Positions 42,870 through 52,600 of a stretch of 64,000 nucleotides of DNA are shown piece after piece. The stretch comes from an uncultured Oligoflexia bacterium (GTDB lineage Bacteria; Bdellovibrionota; Bacteriovoracia; Bacteriovoracales; Bacteriovoracaceae): assembly GCA_913058265.1 (NCBI GenBank), contig CAJXPQ010000001.1, positions 248,001-312,000 of the forward strand. Reading direction: 5' to 3'. The position numbers and the translations under genes are program-made. The notes beneath the pieces are model-generated. The model saw only the letters and a list, made by a program, of their open reading frames with translations. It was not told the DNA's origin and searched no databases. Numbering within the stretch: the stretch's first letter is position 1; each line of letters opens with the position of its first letter.

Positions 42870-43856
42870 TTAGGATTTTTGTAAGAGCATGGCCATTTCT
42901 TCAGCAAAATATGTCAGAATTATATCAGCTCCTGCCCGCTTAAAACTATGTAAAGACTCAACCATCGCCATTTCGCCATCAAGCCATCCGTTTTGAGCCG
43001 CAGCTTTTATCATCGCATACTCACCACTGACATTGTAGGCAGCAACAGGTAAGTTCGAATGTTGCTTAAATAGTTGAATAATATCTAAATAAGGGAGACC
43101 GGGTTTAACCATCACAATATCTGCCCCTTCCATGGTATCTAGTTCAAGTTCTCTGAGCGCCTCGCTAGAGCTTCTAAAATCCATTTGATAGGACTTCTTA
43201 TCTCCATTTTTAGGCTCAGAATCAAGGGCATCTCTAAAAGGGCCGTAAAAACTTGAAGCATACTTTGCTGTATAGGCCATAATAGATTTGTTTTCAAAGT
43301 TAGCTTTATCAAGAGCTGATCTAATCGCCCCCACTCGTCCGTCCATCATATCTGAAGGGCCAAGAATATCACTCCCTGCTTTAGCCTGCTCAAGACTCAT
43401 TAATTGCAAAATTTCTACAGTTGCATCATTGAGTATTTCACCGGTTTTACTATCAACTATTCCGTCGTGACCATCACTAGAATAAGGATCTAAAGCAACA
43501 TCTGTCATAATTGTTAGATCAGGACATGACTTTTTAAGTTCTTTTAATGCTAACTGATTAAGACCGTTTGGATTATATGCTTCTTTAGCATCCTTTGTTT
43601 TTAAACTTTCAGGAATGACAGGAAAAAGAGCAACGGTGTGAATACCCATTGAGTAGAGTTCCGTAGCCTTTTGACATAATTTATCAATACTATATCTATG
43701 CTGACCTGGCATCGAATCAATAGCAACCTTCTTATTTTCACCATCGATTACAAATAAAGGCATAATAAGATCATTACAAGATACAGAGTACTCAGAAATA
43801 AGATTGCGTATATTTTCAGACTTTCTATTTCTTCTGGGTCTAGAAGTTATCAGCAT
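42870..43856 (-). CDS. hemB: Delta-aminolevulinic acid dehydratase (porphobilinogen synthase)
   Basis: 328 residues, HemB, condensing two 5-aminolevulinate molecules into porphobilinogen for haem. The Schiff-base lysines are in SIMAYTAKYASSFYGPFRDA and DIVMVKPGLPYLDI. The metal-binding region reads DVALDPYSSDGHDGI, with Asp/Ala in place of the Cys of zinc enzymes (DVCLCEYTxHGHCG), so this is the magnesium type. RPRRNRKSENIRNL at the start is typical. The start overlaps the end of the SufE-like gene by 17 bases. Haem synthesis in an operon with a Fe-S donor protein is sensible. Confidence 0.95.
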   Translation of the reverse strand: MLITSRPRRNRKSENIRNLISEYSVSCNDLIMPLFVIDGENKKVAIDSMPGQHRYSIDKLCQKATELYSMGIHTVALFPVIPESLKTKDAKEAYNPNGLNQLALKELKKSCPDLTIMTDVALDPYSSDGHDGIVDSKTGEILNDATVEILQLMSLEQAKAGSDILGPSDMMDGRVGAIRSALDKANFENKSIMAYTAKYASSFYGPFRDALDSEPKNGDKKSYQMDFRSSSEALRELELDTMEGADIVMVKPGLPYLDIIQLFKQHSNLPVAAYNVSGEYAMIKAAAQNGWLDGEMAMVESLHSFKRAGADIILTYFAEEMAMLLQKS

Positions 43857-44292
43857 TCATTACACCTTTGTCATGAAGAGACTTAAAAACAAAAGCATAC
43901 ATATGAATTTGTTTCATCATACTCGCAAGACCATTTGATCTATTCATAGATAAATGCTCGGTTATTCCTATTTCTTTTAAAAAATCGCTTTTAGTATTAA
44001 TAATCTCATCAGGTGTGGCGTTTGAATAAACATATACAAGCAGTCCAATAATACCTCTTACCAGTACAGCATCACTATCGGCCTTAAAACTTACGACACC
44101 ATCAACATAACTAGGACGTAGCCAAACTTGAGATTGGCAGCCCTTAATTCTAAATTTCTCTATCTGAAATTCTTCACTTAGCTGATCTAAGTCTTTACCC
44201 AACTTAATAACTTTTTTGTACTTGTCTTCCCAATCTTTTATCGCAGCGAAATCATCAACTACTTTTTCAGTTCTTTCATTAATACTATGCAC
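43840..44292 (-). CDS. sufE: SufE-like Fe-S cluster sulfur acceptor
   Basis: 150 residues, SufE family. KWEDKYKKVIKLGKDL-like start (DWEDKYKKVIKLGKDLDQL) and the active-site Cys in FRIKGCQSQVWLRPSYVDG (about 55), followed by FKADSDAVLVRGIIGLLVYV, match SufE/YgdK. It accepts sulfur from a SufS-type desulfurase. It heads a leftward operon of six genes (SufE, HemB, GT9, WaaA-like, unknown, pilin). The desulfurase is not in this window. Confidence 0.92.
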   Translation of the reverse strand: MHSINERTEKVVDDFAAIKDWEDKYKKVIKLGKDLDQLSEEFQIEKFRIKGCQSQVWLRPSYVDGVVSFKADSDAVLVRGIIGLLVYVYSNATPDEIINTKSDFLKEIGITEHLSMNRSNGLASMMKQIHMYAFVFKSLHDKGVMNADNF

Positions 44293-44413
44293 AATATCTA
44301 CCTTTGTTCATGAAATTTCTTATAACACACTCGGCAATAAATGCACAATCGAAAATTCTTAAAGTTACTTAGCTTTCCCGTCGACACGTAAGGTAGGAGG
44401 CAAAAGTAACATC

Positions 44414-45616
44414 ATGGATGAGTTTAAAAAGAAAATTGATCTAGCACCAATCAGCGATGAAGTGATTAAGGAGAAGAAATTCACCCTTAAAGACTTATGG
44501 ATGGTGAAGGACGAAGGAAATAGTGTCTTCGGTCCATATGATACGCAAAGCCTTAAGCAGTACTCAAATCGATATGAATACTTATTTGAGTCATCAAAAA
44601 TATATAATCTAAAAGAAGAAAAATGGTTTGATATATTCTCCGTTGCCGTATTTCAACGAAGAAAACCAAAACTTGTATCTTCCCAAAATCTGATAGCCGA
44701 ACACGAATTCTTTATTCAGTTGAATGGTCTAAAGCAAGGTCCTTTTACCAAGGAGCAAGTTCAAGACAAGCTTGATACTGGAGAGATACTTCCTAGTATA
44801 CAGATTTCTCTCGATAAAGGTTCCTCTTGGATCAAGTTATTTGAACATCATATCTTTGATAGAAGATCTCAAAAAACTAATGATAGTCTCCCCTTTAGAC
44901 CTGAGGCTAAAATTCTTGAGATCATTCAAGAGAAGAAAGCATCAATAAAATCTGCAGAAGAGAAAGAAGATGCTTTAGTTGACCTTGCTTTTATAGGCAA
45001 TCACAATGGGTCAGATGATATTACTAGTGAATTAATAAATAAGAAATTTGCTACGCCAGCAGTAGCTCAAAAAAATAAATCAAAAAAGCTTGAAGATGTT
45101 AAAAGAACTTCGAGATTTGCAACATCACTAATTGCTGGATCACTTTTAGCAGTTGTGTTCTTTGCAGGTAATTTTATGTTCAAGAGCTTTGATAATGTCC
45201 AACTTAAGCAGAGTGAAAGCATCACAGAAGCTAAAAGTATTAACGACTCATCTCGCTCTTTAGCAAAAAGGACCCCAGCATCAGCTAATACAGTTAAGAG
45301 AAAATCAGTCAAAAGATCGGCGCCGAGAAGATACCAAAGACCTAAGCCAGTAGTATCAAGTAACTCAAAGCCCACTACAAAAAGAGCTATTAATACATTT
45401 GAGCAGGAAGTTGAAAAGCTAGATATAAATGATCCTGAGGTACAAGAAGAACTAACTCGCCAACTCGCTGGAGACTACGATATTGATGGTGAACCAATGG
45501 ATAACCAAGAAAACTTTGATAGAGATGACTCTGTTGAAGAGGAAGATATTCCAGAAGACGAATATGGTGATGAACCAGAAGCTGTTGAGCATCTTTATGA
45601 TGAAGACTCGCCTTAG
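44414..45616 (+). CDS. Membrane protein with two GYF_2-like domains
   Basis: 400 residues. Two GYF_2-like modules: MVKDEGNSVFGPYDTQSLKQ (about 33-75) and FFIQLNGLKQGPFTKEQVQD with KGSSWIKLFE (about 97-145). A single membrane segment lies at about 236-256 (SLIAGSLLAVVFFAGNFMF). The segment after it is Lys/Arg/Pro-rich (RKSVKRSAPRRYQRPKP) and the tail is very acidic (about 350-400). The topology is probably N-in with a charged periplasmic or wall-facing tail. GYF-like domains bind proline-rich peptides; the partner is unknown. A GGAGG ribosome site precedes the ATG. It precedes a thymidylate kinase gene, with no obvious functional link. Confidence 0.68.
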   Translation: MDEFKKKIDLAPISDEVIKEKKFTLKDLWMVKDEGNSVFGPYDTQSLKQYSNRYEYLFESSKIYNLKEEKWFDIFSVAVFQRRKPKLVSSQNLIAEHEFFIQLNGLKQGPFTKEQVQDKLDTGEILPSIQISLDKGSSWIKLFEHHIFDRRSQKTNDSLPFRPEAKILEIIQEKKASIKSAEEKEDALVDLAFIGNHNGSDDITSELINKKFATPAVAQKNKSKKLEDVKRTSRFATSLIAGSLLAVVFFAGNFMFKSFDNVQLKQSESITEAKSINDSSRSLAKRTPASANTVKRKSVKRSAPRRYQRPKPVVSSNSKPTTKRAINTFEQEVEKLDINDPEVQEELTRQLAGDYDIDGEPMDNQENFDRDDSVEEEDIPEDEYGDEPEAVEHLYDEDSP

Positions 45617-45648
45617 CCATTTTAAATAGCATATGCTAATATCCATCA

Positions 45649-46320
45649 ATGGATAAAATCACAGAACTATATAGAAATCTCAGTGCGCCAAGTCATAAGA
45701 ACTCTTACCTCATCTCGTTTGAAGGTATAGAAGGCAGCGGTAAATCCACTCAAATTAATTACTTAAAAGATCATTTTGAAGCACAAAACTATCGGGTCTT
45801 ACTACTGAGAGAACCAGGTGGAACAGACTTCGGAGAGGGTCTCAGATCACAAATACTAAACTCTAGCGTTCCTATCAACCCAATAGCTGAAGCTTACCTT
45901 TTTGCATCAAGCAGAGCTCAGTTACTATCTGAGAAGGTCCTGCCATTTTTAGAGCAGCAGAAATCAATCGTTATCCTTGACCGGTTTATTGATAGCTCTT
46001 TGGCCTACCAAGGTATTGCTAGAGATATAGGATTTGAAAAGATTTTAAAAATTCATCAGTTCCCTCCACTCAATACTATTCCTCACATCACATTTTACTT
46101 AAAGATAGATCTCAAAACGTCATTTGAAAGGCAGAAGTCCAGAGGCTCCGAAAAAGATTACTTTGAAAAAGAGAATGCTAAGTTCTACGGTCAGCTCGTT
46201 GAGGGATACGATACATCTGCCAAGTATTTTCCAGAAAGAGTGATAGTCATAGACGCAAGTAAGACAGTAGAGGAAGTCTCCTTAGACATAAGAACTAAAG
46301 TCAGTGATAAAATATCATGA
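45649..46320 (+). CDS. tmk: Thymidylate kinase
   Basis: 223 residues, phosphorylating dTMP to dTDP. P-loop is FEGIEGSGKSTQINYL (about 25-40). LLLREPGGTDFGEGLRSQIL carries the DRx-like substrate-binding motif and ILDRFIDSSLAYQGIAR holds the DR(Y/F)-x-x-S motif. The LID region lacks the Arg-rich E. coli form and resembles type I enzymes. No strong ribosome site precedes the ATG. It overlaps the HolB gene by 4 bases (ATGA), a common pair. Confidence 0.95.
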   Translation: MDKITELYRNLSAPSHKNSYLISFEGIEGSGKSTQINYLKDHFEAQNYRVLLLREPGGTDFGEGLRSQILNSSVPINPIAEAYLFASSRAQLLSEKVLPFLEQQKSIVILDRFIDSSLAYQGIARDIGFEKILKIHQFPPLNTIPHITFYLKIDLKTSFERQKSRGSEKDYFEKENAKFYGQLVEGYDTSAKYFPERVIVIDASKTVEEVSLDIRTKVSDKIS

Positions 46321-47036
46321 ATAAAAAAATCAAAGATATCTTTCTATTAAAAGCAAAAAATGATTCTCTGGGACACCTGTACCAAGTCTCAGCATCAAAA
46401 GGTAGTGATGCAAATTTTGCATTTTACTGGGTCAAAGAGCTAGTGGAATCAATTATTTTAGAAGATCAAAATAAATCAATAAGCTTAGAGAATCACCCAG
46501 ATATAACGATATTAAATATTGAACCAGATCAAAAATCATATGCCGCAGAAGAGTTACTTAAAATTACAAAAGCCTGTCACTTTAAGGCCAACGACCTGAA
46601 GAGAAAGTATATTATTATCAATGAAGCTTATAAGATATCAGATATACAGGCGAACAAACTCCTAAAAACTTTTGAAGAGCCACCTATACCTGTCACCATC
46701 TTTCTCATCAACAACACTGCAAAAAAACTCCTTACCACCATTAGTTCGAGATCCCTTAGAGTTATACTTAAAGATAAAAGTGAGTCGACAGTGATAGATG
46801 TGAATTCTTTCAAGGATCTAGACTTCACAGACTTTGTAAAACGAGTAGAAAGTGAAAATATTCAAATCCAAGAGTTACTCAGCGCTCTTCTTGCAACGTC
46901 CCAAGAATCGAGTAGTACTTTAGGATCAATTATTAAGCTGCAGAAACAAATAAAAGTCATAGAAGAAGATATTCTATTTAACAACTCATCGCAATATAGC
47001 CTAGCAAAAATTCATCATGCACTAAGTCTTTTATAG
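46317..47036 (+). CDS. holB: DNA polymerase III delta' subunit-like (HolB)
   Basis: 239 residues, a truncated-type clamp-loader delta' subunit. LYQVSASKGSDANFAFYWVKEL replaces the normal Walker A, and the zinc Cys module is absent. YIIINEAYKISDIQANKLLKTFEEPPIPV holds the DEA-like (NEA) and LLKxxEEPP segments, and ISSRSLRVIL is the SRC-like sensor motif (here SRS). Delta' does not hydrolyse ATP, so loss of Walker A is expected. It follows Tmk by a 4-base overlap. Short C-terminal domain compared with E. coli (334 residues). Confidence 0.85.
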   Translation: MNKKIKDIFLLKAKNDSLGHLYQVSASKGSDANFAFYWVKELVESIILEDQNKSISLENHPDITILNIEPDQKSYAAEELLKITKACHFKANDLKRKYIIINEAYKISDIQANKLLKTFEEPPIPVTIFLINNTAKKLLTTISSRSLRVILKDKSESTVIDVNSFKDLDFTDFVKRVESENIQIQELLSALLATSQESSSTLGSIIKLQKQIKVIEEDILFNNSSQYSLAKIHHALSLL

Positions 47037-47123
47037 AGAACATACCGCACTATACATTGACTACTATAGTAAAAAGGTTAAGAATACAGGGCCAGAATAA
47101 ACTTATGACTTGGAAATAAAAAT

Positions 47124-48470
47124 ATGACCGATATACAAGAAAACTCAAACGACACAAGCACACAAAATGACAAAAAGAGACGACCACCTTCTTCATCAAA
47201 TCGCGAAGAAATTACTGAAGATAATTGCAAGTTTGAAGAGGGGCAAATTCTTAAATTTGTGAAAGTAAGATTTCCCGGACACGCCAAAAGTTACTCTTTC
47301 TTGATAGGTAAGAGAAATCTTATATATGGTCAGAAAGTTATGGGAATGAGTGATAGAGGTATGGCGGTTGGTTATATAAATTCATTTGTTTACGAACTTC
47401 CTTTTAAAAGACATATGCTACCACTGGCATCTATAAATAAAATTGCCACTGATGAAGATATTGAAAAAGAAAAAGAAACCTACAAAAAGCAGAAAGAAGC
47501 TGAGAATATCTGCCAAAGACTTATTGAGAAGTACGAATTATCAATGAATCTTACTCACGTAGAGTTCACTGGTTTTGGAAAAAAAGTTGTCTTCTATTTT
47601 ATCGCACCAGCGAGAGTCGACTTCAGAAACCTAGTAAAAGATCTTGTGGGTGAACTAAAACTAAGAATCGAATTAAGACAAATATCTGTACGAGATAGGG
47701 CCGCTTCTCAAGGTGCCCTAGGTGCATGTGGAAGAGAACTTTGCTGTTCATCATTTCTTACTAAATATGGAAATGTTTCTATTAAGATGGCAAAAAATCA
47801 AAACCTAACCCTGAACTACTCTAAGTTGAACGGAGTTTGTGGCCAATTAAAATGTTGTCTACAATACGAAGATGAAGTTTACACAGGAAAAAGAAAGAAT
47901 ATGCCAGAGCACGGGCAGTTTATAAAAACCCTCACAGGAGAATCTGGGAAAGTTATCAAGCTGAATCTCCTAGGACAACAGTTCGATCTCCTTACAGACA
48001 AAGGTCAAATAAAAAGATTTACTGGAGATCAATTAGTCAAAACTTACAAGGGTGACGAATACAAATTCCCACATCGTTTTGATCATATTTCTGATGAAAC
48101 GGGGAAAATTATCGGCTTAAATGATGTTGAAGCAAGAAAATCAAGACAGTTTGAAAGAGACATGGAAAAGCTTACTAAGAAAGCTAAGAACGATGCTCAT
48201 GAAACTCTACTTGAAATCGCCGAGTTTTTACCAGAGAGAAATCGTATAGAAGACTTAAAGATTGTTGAAGAAGTTAGTAATAAGATTGAAATTCCATTAA
48301 ATGATATTCCAATGGAAGATGCCAACTTAGCTCCAGTAGAAGATGAACAAATAGCACCTGTAAAAACGGAACAAAAGAAGCCTTACCAGAAAAACAAAAA
48401 CCAAAGAAATAATCGAAATCGGAACCGTTCAAACAATAAGAGTAATGGGAATAAGAAAGAGAATTCGTAA
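47124..48470 (+). CDS. ricT: RicT-like protein (PSP1/YaaT family)
   Basis: 448 residues. The PSP1 domain (about 130-330) includes EFTGFGKKVVFYFIAPARVDFRNLVKDLVGELKLRIELRQISVRDRA-type segments and paired cysteine motifs: GACGRELCCSSFLTKYG (Cys-x4-Cys-Cys) and GVCGQLKCCLQYEDEV (Cys-x4-Cys-Cys), which in B. subtilis bind [4Fe-4S] within the RicA-RicF-RicT complex acting on RNase Y. N- and C-terminal regions are low-complexity, the latter ending in Asn/Arg-rich repeats (KNKNQRNNRNRNRSNN). It stands after HolB as in many genomes and overlaps SbcD by one base. RNA processing is the likely role here. Confidence 0.88.
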   Translation: MTDIQENSNDTSTQNDKKRRPPSSSNREEITEDNCKFEEGQILKFVKVRFPGHAKSYSFLIGKRNLIYGQKVMGMSDRGMAVGYINSFVYELPFKRHMLPLASINKIATDEDIEKEKETYKKQKEAENICQRLIEKYELSMNLTHVEFTGFGKKVVFYFIAPARVDFRNLVKDLVGELKLRIELRQISVRDRAASQGALGACGRELCCSSFLTKYGNVSIKMAKNQNLTLNYSKLNGVCGQLKCCLQYEDEVYTGKRKNMPEHGQFIKTLTGESGKVIKLNLLGQQFDLLTDKGQIKRFTGDQLVKTYKGDEYKFPHRFDHISDETGKIIGLNDVEARKSRQFERDMEKLTKKAKNDAHETLLEIAEFLPERNRIEDLKIVEEVSNKIEIPLNDIPMEDANLAPVEDEQIAPVKTEQKKPYQKNKNQRNNRNRNRSNNKSNGNKKENS

Positions 48471-49654
48471 TGCCAATAAAAGTCTTACATACCTCGGACT
48501 GGCACCTTGGTAAAAGATTATTTAAATACGAAAGACTTGAAGAACAAGTACAATTCCTAGACTGGCTATATCAACACATAACAAAAAATCAGATTGATAT
48601 TCTTATTGTCGCCGGAGATATATTTGATGTCCCCTCTCCTCCAAACAACGCACTAAAAGTTTTTTATGATTTCATTGCAAGACTAGGTGAACTTGGAAGT
48701 GTACAAACAGTACTCATTACTGGAAACCATGATTCAGCAACTCTATTTGATGCTCCAAAACTATTATTTGAGACTCACAACTGCCATATTTATAACAGAC
48801 TAGATGCAGACTTAAGTAAGCTTGAATATTATTTTGAGAAAGACAATCAAAAAATAGGCATTAAACTTTTGCCCTACTTCAGAAACTATGAACTTCAAAA
48901 CCACTTGGTAGATTCAAAGGATGATGAGGATCAAAAGGTTAAAAAATTCTTCCAAAAATTTCTTAATAAATGGAAACAAGAACCTGATATAAAAATACTG
49001 GTGGGCCATCATGTATTTGGTAATTACGAGTTAAGTGGTTCGGAGCATGCCATCTACCTTTCAGGAGTTGATCATATTCCACTAAACTGGGTTACGCCGC
49101 ACTTTGATTATGTGGCGCTAGGTCATATACATAAGAAGCAAGCTCTCTCCAAAGACCCAGGAGTCATTTATACAGGCTCCCCCATTCCCATGAGATTTTC
49201 GGAATCAAATAATAAATATATCTCTGAAATAAAAATCGAATCAAATAACCTTAGCTATGATTTTGTGAAAATTCCAATCTTCAAGAAACTCATACAACTG
49301 AAAACAAAGCAAAAGACCTACAAGGAAGATATAGAAGACTTGCTACTGAGTAGCTGTAACAATTCTGAGACGACACTACTTGAAGTAATGGTGCAACTTG
49401 AGGGACCACAAACAGGCATAGTTACAGATATAAGAGAAATGCTAAAATATACGTCCATTGAGATGATTTCATTTATTCCTTCCTTTAATACTCAGGAGGA
49501 AAAAAGTACTAGTTACCAAGACGTAAGAAGTCTTAACATCATGGATTTATTCGATAGATACTATTATGATAAATTTGGAGAAGAGACTGTCCCAAGAGAA
49601 ATGAAGGAATGCTTTACATCACTTCTTAATGAGGTGAAAAATGAAGATACATAG
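48470..49654 (+). CDS. sbcD: Exonuclease subunit SbcD (Mre11-like)
   Basis: 394 residues, the nuclease of the SbcCD complex. Phosphoesterase motifs: HTSDWHLGKRLF (metal Asp and His, about 7-11), LIVAGDIFDVPSPPN, LITGNHDSATLFD, and later ILVGHHVFG and YVALGHIHKKQ. The C-terminal capping part is shortened (typical 400-430). Its start shares a base with the RicT stop (TAATG), and its end overlaps SbcC by 14 bases. Processes hairpins and protein-blocked DNA ends with Mn2+. Confidence 0.95.
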   Translation: MPIKVLHTSDWHLGKRLFKYERLEEQVQFLDWLYQHITKNQIDILIVAGDIFDVPSPPNNALKVFYDFIARLGELGSVQTVLITGNHDSATLFDAPKLLFETHNCHIYNRLDADLSKLEYYFEKDNQKIGIKLLPYFRNYELQNHLVDSKDDEDQKVKKFFQKFLNKWKQEPDIKILVGHHVFGNYELSGSEHAIYLSGVDHIPLNWVTPHFDYVALGHIHKKQALSKDPGVIYTGSPIPMRFSESNNKYISEIKIESNNLSYDFVKIPIFKKLIQLKTKQKTYKEDIEDLLLSSCNNSETTLLEVMVQLEGPQTGIVTDIREMLKYTSIEMISFIPSFNTQEEKSTSYQDVRSLNIMDLFDRYYYDKFGEETVPREMKECFTSLLNEVKNEDT

Positions 49655-52600
49655 CCTCACAGTAAATAATATCGCCTCACTCCAAGGCCAGCATTCAATA
49701 GATTTTGATAAGATCTCTAACACTTCTCATATTTATGCCATAACAGGAAAAACCGGTTCAGGTAAATCCAGTCTGTTAAACTCAATTTCACTCGCTTTAT
49801 ATGGTGAGGTCTATAAGAGAGGCTCACAAGCAACTGACTTCGTCACCTTAGGGGAAGATAAAGCGGAAATCTCACTTACATTCTCTAATCGATCAACAAT
49901 GTATAGAGCTGATTGGAAGTGTAAAGTCAGAAAAAAGAATGGTGAATTACTCAAACAACCACAACAGAATAGACTATTGTATAAAATTATAGATGGTGAA
50001 GAGGTTGCTCTTGAAATTCTACCACAAGAAGTCATAAATCTAAGTTTCAATGAATTTTGTAAGACAACAGTTTTAAATCAAGGAGAATTTGCAAAATTCC
50101 TGACCTCTAGATTCAATGAAAGAAAGTTAATCCTTGAAAAGTTTTATGAGGGAGACGATCTTCTAGGTATCGCTCTTTTATTAAAAAATAAAATTAAAGA
50201 GTTTGACTCGATACTAGCTGAATTTAGACACAAGATCATAGGCCTACAAGAAAGTGTTGAAAATATTAAAATTAATCAAGCTCAAATCAAAGACTTAGAA
50301 AGAGAGTATAAACAAAAAGAAGGCATATACAAAATTTTAGAATCGGCTCACAAGCACATTGAAGATTTCTGTCTCTCAGTTAAGAGTTATAATCAAAACA
50401 AAGAAAGAACCGAAAAACTCAAAACTGAAATCCATGAGAATACCTCAAAGCTGAATCAAAGGAAAAAAGAACAAAACAAACTTCAAGAACAATTACTCTT
50501 AGCGCAAACAGTAATCAACGAAAAAAAGCCGATCCTTTCAGAGGCGATAGAAAAACAAGTTGCACTAAGCGCACACCAGACTGAGTTCTCAACGAGTAAA
50601 CTAGAGCAAGAAAAAATAATGATTCAAATTAAAAATAACAAGGATCTAAATCAAAAAATAAATGAAGAACATGCCCTACTCGATGAAAATATTTTTAATT
50701 ATGAGGATAACTGCCCACTCATAAAAGAAATCTCGCTTGACAAAATTCTAGAGGTTAAACAGCAGGCCATTATCGCCATAACAAAGATTGAATCTCATAG
50801 TAAAAACATTAAAAATCTACAGACTGAAGTTAAGAATTTAGAAGTAACAGGAAAGTCTTTAGTGAAAGAGAAAGGAGAATATCAAGAGAGAATATTAAAA
50901 ATCACACCAAACAAAGAAAAAATCACACAAATAGAGCAATTAAACTCACAACTAAATGAACTTGATATAAAGCTGCAAGAGCACAATCTAAAGAAAGAAA
51001 AAGTAGAAAAAGAAGTTTCTTCAAACAAAAAAAAACTTGAAGTTTTACAGACAGAAAGCATTACAATAAAGCAAAACCTTGAATCAAATAAAAAAGATCT
51101 CTCAGACATAAAGAGTCAACTGCAAGAATCTAAGTTAGATCAATCCAAGCTATTATGCCTGGAAGAATCTATTAAGCTCGAATCCTGTGTTATCTGCGGA
51201 TCAGATCATCTACCAAAACAGCTATTAAAGATAAATTCAAGTTTTAAGAATATAGAATTGTTACATGCTGATGAACTCAGCCTCTTAGATACTATTCAAG
51301 AAATTGAGAAGAAAGAGTTTGAACTAGAGTCGAAGATTAAGAACACCCAAAACATAAACAAGAACCTATTCGAAGATATAGAGCAAAAAAAGTTAGAGCT
51401 CACAAAGTTATTTTGCTCCTTACAGCAAGATGCCAGTCTTGATCAACTCCCCGAATTGATTCATGCTAAGAAGCGTGATTACGAATTACTCAAGGAGGCG
51501 CTAGTTGAAGTAAAAGTGTTAGAATCTAAAGTTGAAAAGAACACTAGCCTTATTACCGAACAACGGATTCGCTACAAGAAAGTCAAAGAAGAATTGGAGC
51601 ATAGTCAGCTTGAATTAAGAAAGCAAGAGGTGACACTAAAATCGAATCTCGCCCCTCTATCACTTTCAATGAAAGAAGATCACCTCGCCGTAAAGCTTAG
51701 AGATATAGCAGAACTTGCAACTAATTACCAAAAAGCACTTCAAGCTAAACAACAAAACCAAACTAAGAGCAATCATATTTTAGAAAAAATTAGTGAACTC
51801 CTTAATAGGTCAAGTAAAATGCTTATAAAACAGGATGAGCTGCAAAAAAACATAAACAAACTTAATTCCTTTATATCCAGTAATTGCAAGGATAACAAAC
51901 CCCGAGAGGAACTTAACGCTCTAGAGAATGATTTATCCCTAGCTCAAACAAATATAAATTCCTCATACAAAGAAATTAATATTATCGAAATTAGTTTAGC
52001 GGAATTAAAATCAAAGCTGAACTCTTTAGATGACTTGAATAAAAATCATATTGCTCATATTCGTGTTATTAAGAATGATTTACCTGAGATGCTAAATAAA
52101 CTTAGTAAGGAAGTTAAAGATCTACCTGAGTTGATTCATAACGTACTACATTTCGATATTGATAATGATTCTCCTGACAATAAAATTCTATCCTATACTT
52201 CTGAGAGTTCTTTTAAAATATTTAAGGAATTCTCGAAGGAACTTGAAGCTGAACTTAATACTTTCACAACTCAAAAAGCACTTTTCTCTCAAAAATTGGA
52301 TGCCATCCAACAAGTTGATAAATACAATCTAGAAATTGGTAAAAAAACGAAAGATCTAAATAAGTATGTAAGTCTGAATCAAGTCATTGGAAAGGATGAA
52401 TTTAGAAATTATATTCTAAGTATAATTGAAAAACTTTTGATAGATCAAACAAATCATGAACTACAAACACTTTGTAATCAACGCTATAAGATCATTCCAT
52501 TTACTGGAAAATCGAATCAAGCCTCGGAGTTTCAAATCATTGATTATTATCATGATGCCTCCATTAGAAAGATTTCGACTCTTTCAGGCGGTGAAACCTT

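Noticed and set aside
45628-45639. 12-base palindrome TAGCATATGCTA before tmk
   Set aside because: A lone short palindrome with no second copy and no promoter context is likely by chance in AT-rich DNA.
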